64,000 nt of DNA from Davidsoniella eucalypti (GCA_004009845.1 RMBW01000087.1:62001-126000), one strand, 5' to 3'. Positions 37,001-48,748 are shown, counted from the first letter of the stretch. The notes: generated by a model not told the origin, from the sequence alone. Program-made: numbers and translations.

Positions 37001-40000
37001 TGCCGTTTCTAGTACTACATACAGGGCAATGGAGAGAAATAAGATATGAGACGCCTATAAGACATCAGATTTGCAACCAGGGAACGAGCCTGTATTAGCG
37101 TGAAACACCACCAACGAACTCTTCCCCCTTCCCCCAGAACACCTCGAAAGCCCAGGAAATCCAGCAAGCTATAGGACAAGGCAAGTGATAGACATATGTA
37201 GAAGTGACGGAGTGTATGAGAAGTAGGAGTGTTCTGTACTTGATTGTCCATGTCTTGCTGTTTGAGAAACTCCGACAACTGCTCATGTCTTCTCTCCCGA
37301 TGGGATTATTTTGTACATCTCAAGGTTTAATTGTAAGTAGGTGGAAAATGGGCATGGGATCTAGTTTCTGGGAGTACATGTAAGTGGCGTGGTTATTTGG
37401 TGGTTCTGACAACTACAATCAAGCCCAATGATAAGCCAACATTGTATTGTTTTCTCTGGGACGAGACGCACTAGTCTCTCTCTCTCTCTCTTGCGAGAGC
37501 AGTCTCAGCGGCTGTCTAATGTTGTGGCGGCAATACCGACGTCTTCGTTTCCATTCCTTTCCCCCTCTCCTACCTCCTCTCTTTCTTCATGTACACCCTA
37601 GTTCTGCCGTCTATCACTTCTTCGTGCGGCCGTACCAAATTTTGGTTGCGACGTCTGGCATGGCTATAAGACCAAGACGAGGCATCTCGAGTGAGGCGAA
37701 GCATGACAGACGATAGGCAACGCCTGTCTGGCCTCAACTGGCTGCTAGGAACACGAGACGAAGACCAGATGACTTTTCTCTGGCGTATGTTGGGTGTATG
37801 GAGGTTTTGTCTACTAAATGCTCTAATCTAGCCTGAAATTTGTTCTTCCATCTTTAGAAACTGTAGCGCAAAGCACTACTACCCGAGAGATGACCGACTC
37901 TTCCTTACAAGTACCGTTTTATACAAGCTTGGCTTTTACTATTCTATCCTACAGCAACACGTGTGTCTATCATGCGAGGTCTCGATGTATTGGAGTCATA
38001 AATACTGACAACGCTCTGTACATCGATTTTTCGATACATGGGCAAAAGAGACATCAGGTGGTGGCTGATCATCTAGTCCCAGTAAGTAGTCCAGTGTGAA
38101 ACTAATAGTGCGAGCCTCTTTTTTCTCATATCTTAATGAGACGCCTGATTCTGCCCGATGTCCGACTCGTAGATATTCGGGCCTGTCCCCAACTAGAACT
38201 AGACCAAGACGTCTCATGCCAGGCGTATCTTCGATCCGTGTCATAGTTGTCAGAGCCAACGATGTCGCAACCTGATAGCCTATAGCTTTCACCTTTCTTC
38301 CCATGTACAGTTGCATTGTAGCAAGTTATGACGGTCATAACACTGCCCCTGTACATGCTGTAAGTCATGCAGCACACTGCAACTTATTGATTTCATTCCG
38401 GCGACTTCTATGCGTTTCCACAGCTGTTCCCTTTTCTCCCTGGTCATTGTTGTCCTTTCTTTAGAGAGGAGAGGGGCCCTCTTTTCTGTAGTGATCCAAC
38501 TTGATGATATATCAATACAAGCCCAAGGCTCACTCAAAACGCCTAGAATAACTAGTAAATAAACAACGCGGAATATATGGTAGCAATAGCCGATACTACC
38601 TACTATGGACAGACCAGCCATCGTTCTGAGTTCTTAGTATAGCTTTAATATTGCTATGCAACTAACTATATTACACCATTTCTATAAACAACTTCCCCAA
38701 ATGTTGCCAGGGAGAACAGACAGAGTTCCTCAGGTCTTCAAAGCCAAAAGAAAAAGCCAACCCCGTGTTTGCATCTTTCGTTTCACCATGAAAAAGACTT
38801 GGTAAAACACGTGTGATTGCATTGTTATAGGCGCTTGCCCAACAAGATCAAAGGTGGACTAGGTAACTACGCATCAATCAGGTCATCAGGATAGCCTGAT
38901 TCTTTATCTTTTTATTTTTTATTCTAGTTTGTTAGATAATGGCAGCAGAGAAAACTAGCACGTACAGTCTTTCACTATCTAGTGCCTAATTATCGATTAC
39001 CAAGCTTTAAGTGACGTGCTTCACTCATCGTATCAACTTAGGGTTTTTTTGCAGTTATATCTCCGTATTAGGGTTAATAATACCGACGACAATCAACTTT
39101 ATGCTTGACACTGGCAATTAATCTGGTCACAAAAGTAGATTTCAACAATAGAACTGGCAAAACACAGAAGAACTTTGTTTCCTTCCTCAAAAAGTTCCGG
39201 ACACGCGTTTCGCGCCGTTGCGTGTGTGGCATGAGTCAAAACATACATTATTCCTTACTCTATACTATAGTTGACTGGGAGGCTATAATAAAACCTATAT
39301 CAGAGGATCTATTAATGGACTTTTGGTCTCTTCCCCCTTCAAATTTTCCCTTTTCTTCCATCTGTAGGGAGACTTAATATCTGTATGGCCAAAAGGCTTC
39401 AGCTTCAGCACACATCAACTTGATTATAGCATATAAATCGTAGATCTTATAGTACACAATGCTGATAGTAGACTACTATTGTCATTGGTATATAACGTAG
39501 AACATAGACTATTGCGTTTTTTCTGCTTATCAGCAGTTCAAACTTAATAACTAATGGAAGCTTCCGAGAACATGCACAGAATTCTCACTATTGGTGGGTG
39601 GCGGAATTCTCAGGAACATGACGCTATCATACATATAGACATGATGCCTTTCAATACAATACGAGGCTTGGTAACTATAGACTAGTAGACTACTGGAAAT
39701 ATCCCAAAGCCCTATTTTTTCATGATCCCATACCAACCACCTTTTATCGCTACTGAGTGCCAATTCTAGGTCACATAAGATGTCGTCAGTGGCATATATA
39801 GGCCAATAGTCTATAGCCCAAAGAGTCATAGTGGGGCCATTAGGGACGTTGGAAGGACGTACCAGAAAGAAAGAGAGTATAGCGTTGAATCTTTCAATCC
39901 GTTGTACTTTTTGTTTCGATATTGACCAGTGAGTTTTGTCCATTGTTGCTGCCACTGTGGCTCCTACCCTCTAGATACTTGGTCCATTGTTCCTTTTATA

Positions 40001-41820
40001 CATTAGCTTTCCTGTCCACTCCTATCATTCCTATAGTGCTTGATTTCCATAGTGTTTGCAATTATTTCATCAGAAACGAAACAATATAGACCGAGCTCTA
40101 GATTTAATTATCATATGTAGAAGTGTATACATGGCGATACTCCGACGTCACTTTACAAATATATATTCCTGCGTTATCTTAATATAGAACAAAGCTGTAG
40201 GTCATTGTCAAGCATAGTAGATCTTCCTTGGCCCGGATCCAGCGGGATTGGCTATTGTTACAGGTGTCACTAGACCAGGAGTATACAACTAACATCAATG
40301 AGAGACTGGGCTTGCGTCGCGTGACCTTTCAACACTCGAACAGCTCTCATTGGGTATATTTACGAAGAAAGAAGGAGGACGGGCCTATCGTATATGAAAA
40401 AAAGAACAGCGTCAGTAACTCAGGTCCAGTCACTTGGAGAGAGGGGAGTAGCCTCCGTGGCAATAATACAAAGTGATCTCTCAAAAGCCGCGGTCATAAT
40501 GATACTATGATGCTTCCTAAATACCACAAAAAGGCTTGTGCCTTGCAGGAATTCTCGACTAGAAGCAGAAGTAGCACTGAGAAGGCCAGCAGAGCAGAGA
40601 ATATCTGGGTACCTAATGGTGCCATTGCATACAACATGCCCACCCACCACGATATAGATTGACCCATCTTCTCTTCATCTAACTCTTGCGATTGGTGAAA
40701 CGCCAAGGCATCTATGCAAGCGAGGCCTCACATACATATGAATATGCAACTTGAGCTTCGGTAAAAGGGCGGTGTCGAGGACAAGCCGTGCCTGAGATCC
40801 ATTCCGGCTATATAGGTAGAAGTAGGAAAGAAACATTATTTATCGATGTTCCTAAGGCTGATTCCGTATTGATTGTGAACACACTCGTTAAAAACACACG
40901 GCTGATATCTATACACTTTTTCTTGGCTTCTCTATGATTCTAGCTTGGCTAGACCCGAGGTCTCTGTGACCCGAATATCTCTATCTCTGATATAATATGA
41001 AAAGGACTACGAATACGAAGGGAGGGGTAAAGGCCGCCTAGCTAACAGGCCTTTCTCTGGTAATACAAAGGCTCAGATGTTCTAAAGCAATGCTGTGTGT
41101 CCGCTCAGAAAACACACTGTGATTTATCAGCCACATTATATTCTGCCCGTTCTATTGCTAGAAATTCCCCCATGCGTCACTCCGTCCGGCCAGTCACATC
41201 AACCATCTGTTGTACTTGCTGCTCCGCTCCTCCTCTATTTACCAATCGATGCCCTCGTGAGATTGAGATTCACGGCAGATACAACAAGTCAACGGAATCT
41301 ATTGGTACATTAACAACTAAAAGTCTGGTGCGAAGGAAGATATATATTGATACTTCAAACATCAAACAAGTCCAAAGGAACAACAAATACACTTAGTGGA
41401 GACTAGCACTTGCTGAGATCTAGGGCGAGTGTTGTGCCCACGACCCTTTCTCTTGAAAAGAGACGTGATTGGCCTCCAAGAGAGGTCTCTCTGGCTTTGT
41501 TCCTTTCTCTTTTCCCCCCTCATTTGCTGTCCCTAGAGAATGTCAGAGTGTCTATCTTTCTTATCTTGCCCCGACTAGGCCTCCTTCCAGATAAAAACAT
41601 CAAAGATAAACAACAACCATATGATGTATTATGGTGTCCTAATGCAGTGACAACTCACTGCTAGCTAAGAGTCCTAGTACCAGTGTTATATCCTTTGCTC
41701 AGTATGTAGCATTCACTCTATGTTTGTTGTGGACACGCCCCATTGACATGATTTTTCGACAGTACATGTATTCCTCTGACTGGGTTTTGATGGTTGTAAT
41801 GCTTCCTTCTCTTGCCTCAG
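31001..41820. other. Long gene-free tract (about 10.8 kb)
   Basis: AT-rich, with many short open frames but none with a domain, ATG context or intron pattern I would defend. It contains a short perfect inverted repeat around an ACCC loop (31657-31678), a GT microsatellite near 32540-32554 and a CT run near 37477-37492. Nothing else is recognised. Confidence 0.5.
31657..31678. repeat. Perfect 9-bp inverted repeat centred on a telomere-like TAACCCTAA
   Basis: Left arm CAGACATTA (31657-31665), loop ACCC (31666-31669), right arm TAATGTCTG (31670-31678). The arms are exact reverse complements, and the centre reads TTAACCCTAA, one and a half units of the fungal telomere repeat. It could be a protein-binding site or chance. 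Confidence 0.6.
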
Positions 41821-43089
41821 CTATACGGCCGGCTGCGATTCTCCCTTGAGATTCAGCTGCTCTTCAATGCTATGTGGAGTGACGATTACGTTCCTCTCAA
41901 CGAGTTTTATGACAGACTTGTTTGTCGTCATCGGGTTAGTCAGGCCCAGAAACTGTGCAGTGTTGACGAGCCAGCCGTTAAATTCGTGAATCTCAGTCTC
42001 TCGCCCGGCCTTGACATCTTGTAGCATAGAGCTAAGATTCTCGCTTACTACATTAGTGCAAAGATGGTAGATCATCTCTCGTAGTTGCAAAAACGAGAAG
42101 CGCTCCAATATAGCGGCATTGTTGGCTCCATCTTCGCCAAGAATCTTCAGGCCGGCCGCGCTTTGTATCAGTGCAGTCACGACCTCGCTAGCTTCTGCTA
42201 TCAGGCTATCGACTGTCCGGCCTACGGGACCCTCTGGATCTGTGAAGATGTCTCCGTTCTTGACACGAAGAATTGCCGTCATGGGGTTAAGCACCGAGTT
42301 TACAATGAGTTTCTCTAGTTGATACACCCACAAGTCCGCATTTGACAGTTCGCGGGCGGCCAGCTTGGGTGCTTCGACTAGCAACTCAGATAGATATCTA
42401 CTGAGCGGTGCTGTTGCCGTATTTGCCCACACTGTCCCAAACGCAACGTCGGCCTCCGATGCGTGATTGCTCCGAAACGGCCCGAGAGACGTCACGCCAT
42501 GCTTAGTCACTATAGCCAGCCAGTTCGGGCTCTTTTCTTCTATACCAAATCGCGACGCTATGTATTCAGCTTCGTGTGGCGGCCACAAGCGGCTCATCCC
42601 GTTCTGCGCGAATGCCAGCGTGGTCTCGGCATTCAGATACCGACGCATACGGTCGACTTCTCTTGTAGCCGCAGCCGCCTTTGTAGCAACAATTACATTA
42701 TGCAGTGTCTTCCCATGCGCGACTTCCACTGCAGGCCCGGCGCCAGGTTTCTCCTCGCTCCACCATTCTACGGCAAAGTTTCGGCTGTTGACCACAGCGG
42801 CGCCGCGTATGATCTCAATGCCGGGACGCCGCATCCACTCTTCAAGCTGTTCCCTGCGGTGTACGACAAGCGTGATCGGCGGCTTGCTAGGCGCCTTGGC
42901 AAGACACATGGCGAAGAGACGGCCAAGATTACCAACGCCGACGATGTAGATTCGTTTGTGAGGCTGAGACAGACTGGAGTGCTCGTTTAACATCTTGTTG
43001 CTAGTTTGAGGAAGGTTCCGGGCGCTCCATGCGTATAGGCGCGGAGGTGTCACCATAGGCTCGGCTAGAGAAAGCCAACGGGGAGCCAT
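41821..43089 (-). CDS. 2-dehydropantoate 2-reductase (ketopantoate reductase)
   Basis: One exon, 422 residues from the first ATG (43089). The enzyme reduces 2-dehydropantoate to pantoate with NADPH, a step towards pantothenate and coenzyme A. A Rossmann motif GVGNLG lies at residues 51-56, with HRR at about 77-79 positioned to hold the NADP 2'-phosphate. AQNGM is near 161-165. The catalytic block K260-LIVNSVLNPMTAIL contains the general-acid lysine and the substrate-side asparagine (N264). A C-terminal helical domain follows (EIHEFNGWLV). The first 45 residues are basic and hydroxylated (MAPRWLSLAEP, LYAWSARNLP) and could be a mitochondrial presequence. The family is clear. It is longer than bacterial PanE (about 300) because of this N-terminus and insertions, as in fungal members. 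The neighbour on the same strand, an SDR, is 527 bp upstream and not obviously linked. Confidence 0.92.
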   Translation of the reverse strand: MAPRWLSLAEPMVTPPRLYAWSARNLPQTSNKMLNEHSSLSQPHKRIYIVGVGNLGRLFAMCLAKAPSKPPITLVVHRREQLEEWMRRPGIEIIRGAAVVNSRNFAVEWWSEEKPGAGPAVEVAHGKTLHNVIVATKAAAATREVDRMRRYLNAETTLAFAQNGMSRLWPPHEAEYIASRFGIEEKSPNWLAIVTKHGVTSLGPFRSNHASEADVAFGTVWANTATAPLSRYLSELLVEAPKLAARELSNADLWVYQLEKLIVNSVLNPMTAILRVKNGDIFTDPEGPVGRTVDSLIAEASEVVTALIQSAAGLKILGEDGANNAAILERFSFLQLREMIYHLCTNVVSENLSSMLQDVKAGRETEIHEFNGWLVNTAQFLGLTNPMTTNKSVIKLVERNVIVTPHSIEEQLNLKGESQPAV

Positions 43090-43616
43090 CTTGAGAATAA
43101 TATGGTAACTTGATGCAGTCTGTCTCAGTGTGTTAGGAGGTAAACGGAACAAAAATTATCAACGTCGGAAAAAGCAAATGAAAATCTCAAAACTATGTTG
43201 CAGTCGCTACATCATCTAAAGGGCGTGTTCTTGTTGTACATAACTGCATAATTGTGTTATAAAGTGGCGATCTGCTCTCAATTATTCAAAGGGCACATGT
43301 CCTGTATACAGTACTACATTATTATGCACAAAGTGGGGCTCTTGTGCTGCATATATGCATAATTATATTGGTTCCCAGTTCACAAGTCAAGATGTTGGTT
43401 GTCATCGCGCAAAAGGCATAACTATATTTGTTCGGTTAAATATATATCAAGCAGCACCGCTACCAGAACGTTCCGCTTGTTTAGCTAAACTAATTGTCCG
43501 CCTAGGTCTATGTTCCATCACCATCAAGATACTCTTGAGGGGCCAGGATCACGCCTCTTGTCTACCGTCGTAAACTATAGAGCCATAAGATACCAAAGCG
43601 TATCACATACCATCAC
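43090..43616. other. Intergenic between two minus-strand genes
   Basis: Promoter of the ketopantoate reductase gene plus the 3' end of the SDR gene. Two loosely similar blocks beginning AAAGGGC (about 43218 and 43288) each contain a GCATAATT- or ATTATGCA-like core, which suggests an old imperfect duplication. No gene is seen. Confidence 0.45.
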
Positions 43617-44402
43617 TTAAGCCATGGGCCAGTTGTTGTTGACCATGACGACCGATCCGCTCGAAGTGGCAGCAACCTTGCGGTCCGCGAAGAACTTGCA
43701 ATACTTGGCCACATCGTCCAGAGCGACCATAGACTCGTCCTTGGACAGACCAGGGTTGACTTTCTGCATCAGAGCCATGGCCTCCTTGTTGAGGCCGGTA
43801 GCAAAGGCATCGGCGATGTTGGTGTCCATGCCTCCCATCAGCAGCGTCAGCGACGAGATGCCCTTGTCCTTGTAGAAACCGGCAGTGTTCTTGCTGAGAC
43901 CGAGAAGGGCGTGCTTGCTAGCTGTGTAGGCTGCGCCGGCAGTAGTGCCGCGCACGCTGGAGGTAGAGCCAATGTTGATGATGGTTCCGCCAGAAGGAGA
44001 CTGGCCCTGCATAGCGTTGATAACCGCACGGGTGCACAGGAAGGTACCAGTAACGTTGATTCCAATGACACGATCAAAGACCTGCTTTGTGGTGTTGCCG
44101 ATGGGCTCGAAGTTGTCCATAACGCCAGCGTTGTTGATCAACAGATCGATGCGGCCGAACTTGGCCAGAACACTCTTGAAGAAAGTGCTGACAGACTCTT
44201 CGGAGCTGATGTCGGCCTTCTCCGCCAGGGAGTTGCCCGCGTACTTGGCATTCCACTCGGTAGAGACGGCGGCAACGCGGTCAGCGTTAATATCGCAGAC
44301 GGCTACCTTGGCGCCAGCCTCAAGGAAAGATGTAGCCAGAGCCTGTCCGAGACCACCGGCACCGCCGGTGACAACAACGACCTGGTTCTGGATGTGAGAC
44401 AT
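43617..44402 (-). CDS. Short-chain dehydrogenase/reductase (classical SDR)
   Basis: One exon, 261 residues. Classical SDR signatures are all present: the cofactor loop TGGAGGLG (12-19), CDIN at about 36-39 with an Asp at the end of strand beta-2 (which favours NAD(H)), NNAG at 90-93, catalytic Asn116, Ser146 in INIGSTSS, and the YTASK pair Tyr159/Lys163. The usual PG motif after the active site is replaced by LMGGMDTNI. The length is typical. The substrate cannot be told; related fungal proteins are annotated as glucose 1-dehydrogenase-like or 3-oxoacyl-ACP-reductase-like. The ATG context CACCAACATG is good. The upstream leader carries a pyrimidine-rich direct repeat and a TATA-like sequence, so the gene may be well expressed or inducible. 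Confidence 0.93.
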   Translation of the reverse strand: MSHIQNQVVVVTGGAGGLGQALATSFLEAGAKVAVCDINADRVAAVSTEWNAKYAGNSLAEKADISSEESVSTFFKSVLAKFGRIDLLINNAGVMDNFEPIGNTTKQVFDRVIGINVTGTFLCTRAVINAMQGQSPSGGTIINIGSTSSVRGTTAGAAYTASKHALLGLSKNTAGFYKDKGISSLTLLMGGMDTNIADAFATGLNKEAMALMQKVNPGLSKDESMVALDDVAKYCKFFADRKVAATSSGSVVMVNNNWPMA

Positions 44403-44480
44403 GTTGGTGGGAGTGAAAGATGTGATGGTGAAGATATAAAGAAGAGGGTGCTAATGAAGCTGAAAATGGATGTGAAGATT

Positions 44481-44508
44481 GAAGTGAAGATGTTTGAAGT
44501 GAAGATGT
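44481..44508 (-). promoter_or_regulatory. Direct repeat in SDR leader (13-bp unit twice)
   Basis: GAAGTGAAGATGT on the plus strand occurs at 44481-44493 and again at 44496-44508. On the coding (minus) strand it is ACATCTTCACTTC, giving a TTCAC-rich leader 80-105 nt before the ATG. It may be a leader feature or a binding site. Confidence 0.5.
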
Positions 44509-44565
44509 GTGTTGAATTGGATTGATTGTTCTGAATATCGTTATTGACGGGGAATCGTCGTGGTT

Positions 44566-44575
44566 TTTATATAAA
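44566..44575 (-). promoter_or_regulatory. TATA-like element of the SDR gene
   Basis: TTTATATAAA, readable on the minus strand as TATATAAA, lies about 165 nt upstream of the SDR ATG and upstream of the pyrimidine-rich leader. The position fits a TATA box with a leader of 100-130 nt. This is inferred from sequence only. Confidence 0.45.
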
Positions 44576-46264
44576 TTTTGTCTCCTCGATCTCGCAGTTA
44601 ACGGTATATGTTGTTCGACTAACACGGGCCCAAACTCGGATACGATACCCCAATCGTTTCGTTTCTAGCGCCAAAAGTGAAGGGAAATAATGCCAAGATG
44701 GCTCCAGAGGCCGTTCTTAGCAGCTCGCTCGGGGTATCTTGCATGAAGCTTATAGTGGCAGTATAATATCATCTTCGGTCCTCGATAGTTACAGACCAAG
44801 ATGGTTCATGATACCGTCAGCGCCAAGCACTTATCAGAGGTGCTTTGTTGTTGAAGCTCGCATAATTAAACGACCTGACTTTACGCTATGTTGCTGTAAC
44901 CTCAACCCCCAAAATATGTACTATAGAATATGCCTATGTCAATGAACCTACAGGGGCTTTTTGACGCCCGACGGCGGACCTTGCATCAAAATCTTACCCG
45001 CTATTCACTGCCTCTTACAAACAATGATTATCCTTCCACACAACTGTATCATCTCGACAGGCGGCCTAAACACCTCTTACTGTAAGATGAGACGTTAATA
45101 TGCAGAGCGGAAAAATACACAAGCCCGAGAAAGCGTACCATCGAACAACATCCGGTTCAAGTTGGAGTAAACAACACTATTGTTCTATGCACTGCCGTTG
45201 AATTCTTAGAATTCAAATGCCGGAATCAAGACCGCCAGTAATGTAAAATATCTTGGCATAGGTTCCTCCAGATTCCCCTGTTCTTGAGACATTTCATCCT
45301 CCCGCAACCCGCGCCCCCCCCCCCCACCCACTTCGCGATATTGATGCCGAGTCAGTTGTATATCAAAACGAGTAGTTACAGTTGCTAACAATATCCAAAA
45401 TAGGAATGGTTATAGATAGTATGGTTCATATGGCTGCCTATGTTTTATATTTCTAAGTTTCCTAAAGTTAGATCCAAGCTATCATGAAAAAACCCTTTTG
45501 AGACAGGTTCCCGATGAGGTGGTTTTTCCAAAATGCGCAGGAATAGCATATAACGAAACCATAACAAATGTTCTGTATCTCAATGGCCTGTCACTGTTGA
45601 GAAGTAGGTTGTCCTTCATCTTACATTGTATACTAGTATTAGTTCAGGGCTGTGTATCTTAAGATACCGAGGTGCGAAGATACCGAGGTGCTACATAGCT
45701 CTGCTCCAATTTCCACCTTAATAAAATTGAATTAAAAAAATAAAAATAAAAATAAATAAACCCTTCCTAATATTAGGGTTAGGTAGCATCCGCCCAAGTT
45801 CCAATGACCAGCGAGACATCATCTATGCCAATCTTCCTTTCGATGTCTTACCTGAGTATTCTCTTCTCGGAAATATGATCTAAAAATTCTAACTTCATCG
45901 TGCCAGATTTAACAAAACAGCCGTCACTTGCTGATCTGAGTCACTAATACTTCAAATACCACCGTAACCATCTCACAAAGGCTCACAAATCGGTCATTTC
46001 AAAGCTGAACACCTTCTATATCCAGAGATACGGTGTGTTCTTCTTACGTATAGTTACATTTTCAAGTGAGAATGAGCTCCCTCACGCATATCCTATGACT
46101 TCCTACTACTATACCAATACATCGTATCTCTCTATGTAGCCGAAACACTCATTTTAGAATAAAATACATATATGTCTCCTAGAATCAAGAAAAGTACAAA
46201 TATCAACCAAAATATCTCGGTTTATGTGACTTGTACTATATAGTTACCTCAGCTTCTTCATACG
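44576..46264. other. Intergenic, SDR to MFS transporter
   Basis: AT-rich from about 45.3 kb. It holds a C run at 45313-45325, a 16-bp tandem duplication at 45661-45692 followed by an A-rich block (45721-45765), and a short telomere-like TTAGGGTTAGG (45773-45783). The tandem plus A-rich tail could be the end of a degraded retroelement, but no internal promoter or ORF supports that. Confidence 0.45.
45661..45692. repeat. 16-bp tandem duplication
   Basis: AAGATACCGAGGTGCG (45661-45676) is followed directly by AAGATACCGAGGTGCT (45677-45692), 15 of 16 identical. An A-rich stretch with TAAAAA-type units begins about 30 bp downstream. Confidence 0.75.
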
Positions 46265-48161
46265 ATGCGTTTTGAAAACAGCCATCTAGGGTCACCAGCC
46301 TCAGAAAGACAACCGCAATGGGCAATATCCGGTCGTCCTATCAACGCTTCTAGGACCGAAGAAAATACAGGCAACCCCGATTCAGAGGGCATCAAAGAGT
46401 CTTCTATCCAACGTTCAGATGATCCATCATGCTTAGATAAACCTACAGCTCTACCGGACGGCCATGCCATTGCTGGAATTGACCCAACGCCAACTAGAAA
46501 AGAGCTTTACATGTTGATGCTCAAGTTGGATTTCCACATTTTTCTATTAGCATTCATCATGTTCAAGTACGCCAAAGAGTTTTATTGTCACATGTGCAAG
46601 GCTTAGTTCTATACTGACTAAATGCAGTTTGCCCAATGTTACATACTCCGCTACGTATGAGACCGGCTCTGTTGATAATACACAGCCATATTGGTACACT
46701 AAAGTATGACTTCCATATACTATCGCGTCAAGACTCCTTTGCTAACTATCGATCAAGTACAGATTCATCATATACGACCTAGCGTTTAGCATCACTGCTA
46801 TTCCTGCAATCCGCATTTCTACATGTTGTCGCCCGTGTTTTCTACTCCCATCTATACAGCTAATCAATGCGATCTCAACTCTTGTTATGACTATTATAAC
46901 GACTCCGTATGTTTGTATAATACTATTAGTACTACAGGCCATCTCCCACAGCATCATATACCAAGGCGCTTTACTCTAGTATGTATCTATAAAGTCTATT
47001 AGTAGCCACATCGCTGACTAGATTCCCGTATAGCATCACGCGATGGTTTCCGACTGAGTGGTCGGCTGGGAGACTGACCTTCATGCTTCTCACTAGCCAG
47101 TCTATCAGTCTCGTAGTATCATTTGGGATATCAGCGATCTCTGGTCTAAGTGCTGGTGGGATGAGTCCAGAAACTTGGCTGAATTTCATTATCAGCCTAA
47201 CTGCTCTTGTTATATGTAATACATATGTCAACAACTTACACTGCTTATACGAAGATAGAAGTTTACTAACATGTGCATCTAGCTTCCATTACATATAGTT
47301 GTCTGCATGATTGGCCTGAAGACTCCAAATTCCTCACCGAACGACAACAACAAATCCACCAATACATGATGTCGAAAAACTGGGAAAGTATATTTCCTGT
47401 CAAATACAATGAAGCAGTTTGGTCATCCATGATCAAATCCAAGACCGGTCCCATCATTGTCGTCGCATCATGTCTCAACATGATCCTACTTTGGACAATT
47501 CCAGCTTTCATTCAGCTAGCCTGTCAATCTATTGTATCGGATAGCGGTGAAGTTCCGGCCATCTTTTTATCGGAGCATTACTCTGCTGAGTCTTCATCTG
47601 CCGTAAAAAGACTTATGGTTCCACAATATGTTGGTGGTATATTGCTTGGCGTGATATTTGCTACACTATCGGATCGTCTTGGGCGACGAGAGATTTTCTT
47701 GATCGCTCTCTCATTCGCATCGTAAGTTGATTCTCACTTTCACTCATAATATCTAGCAACATCCAAGGCTTAGCTGACGACTTCTTTGTAGCTTTTTAGG
47801 TACTTGCTTAGTGATGATCGGTTACTGGCATGGTCAGTGGCTCATGTACATCGCCTGTATATTATGTTGGGGTCTCACATGTCCCATATCAGGCCTTCTT
47901 TTAGCATGCGGTGCCGAAGCGACTGATTCTCTATCTGAATATATGCTAATCATAGCGCTGGCGATATTGCTCTCATACATCTCCTCGGGGATCATGGACC
48001 TAACTGACTGGTCAGCCAAAGAACCGTACTACCCATGGTCTCTGATTGTTATTTCACTTATCAATTTTATCCTCACCACATTCCTCATTCGTCTATACAT
48101 TTGTCATCGTCGTGCAACAAAGGCCAAAGAGGGCGTGAACCCGGCACAAGAATCTCCATGA
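46265..48161 (+). CDS. MFS transporter, anion:cation symporter (ACS/Dal5-like) type, six exons
   Basis: Proposed exons are 46265-46566, 46628-46703, 46758-46978, 47034-47215, 47283-47721 and 47792-48161, giving 529 residues. Introns of about 55-70 nt have GT donors and CTAAC or CTGAC branch points. The spliced protein follows the ACS plan: a hydrophilic N-terminus, TM1 (KLDFHIFLLAFIMF), an extracytosolic segment, several TMs, the LYITRWFPTEWSAGR turn after TM4, the central LHDWPEDSKFLTERQQQ loop, then the second half with LSDRLGRRE (D391-R396) and five more TMs. Intron 2 is uncertain. The 529-residue model needs an AAG acceptor at 46757; using donor 46655 with the normal TACAG acceptor (46762) gives a frame-consistent 511-residue protein. 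The LDR motif expected after TM1 is absent, so the protein is divergent. The substrate is unknown; the family carries organic anions, vitamins and allantoate-like compounds. Third codon positions are richer in A/T than in PRP8. Confidence 0.8.
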
Positions 48162-48748
48162 AACCATCTCCCAAAGGGTTTTACCTTCACATGTCAGTCT
48201 TCGTATATTCAAGTACAATGAGGTCCAAACCTCTAGAGTCTTAAATATATGCATTGATATCTTTTTTGATATGATATATTCTATCAAATCATTTTAGCAC
48301 AAGTCATCATCCATATTCCCCTGTCTTGAAACATTAGACATACATGTCGTCAGATCTTAACCTCACTCTATAATAATATAGTGTCACTTCCACGACACTT
48401 TTCGACTCCCCAGTACCATGGTATGTGATTTCATATACAAGCATAGGAAACTGAGCACTTCAAAATGTAGAAAACGAGATCTCATAAATAGGCAAAACAT
48501 TGATGATCTTACAAGTTATATATCATAATTCCATGTTAGAACTATTTCCTACATGATACTTCTACGAGCTATATCAGTTTATGAAGGCATTTGGGTGTAC
48601 TAAATCCACAGCAGACTAATCCTATTCCCCACCTTTAGATACTGCGTACTCTCATATGTATATCAAAACGAGACCAAGACTCCGAAAACGACCTACTCTT
48701 CGAGCTACACACCAAAAAGAGATCACCATCAAGGTGACGATGTTCAAT
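48162..48748. other. Intergenic after the MFS gene
   Basis: AT-rich 3' flank of the transporter. A T-run on the minus strand (A run at 48714-48718) could serve as a pol III terminator for the tRNA-like sequence to its right. No gene is seen. Confidence 0.4.

Noticed and set aside
39551..39946. 131-residue minus-strand frame from an ATG
   Set aside because: No domain, no codon bias, and it lies in AT-rich intergenic DNA; not convincing.
42463..42990. Long plus-strand frames opposite the ketopantoate reductase gene
   Set aside because: They are antisense shadows of a clear enzyme gene; the GC-rich codons of that gene keep the opposite strand open.
45357..48672. 16-bp direct repeat TGTATATCAAAACGAG at 45357-45372 and 48657-48672 flanking the transporter
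   Set aside because: About one 16-mer repeat is expected by chance in 64 kb, there are no terminal inverted repeats or transposase, and the copies are not at an element boundary.
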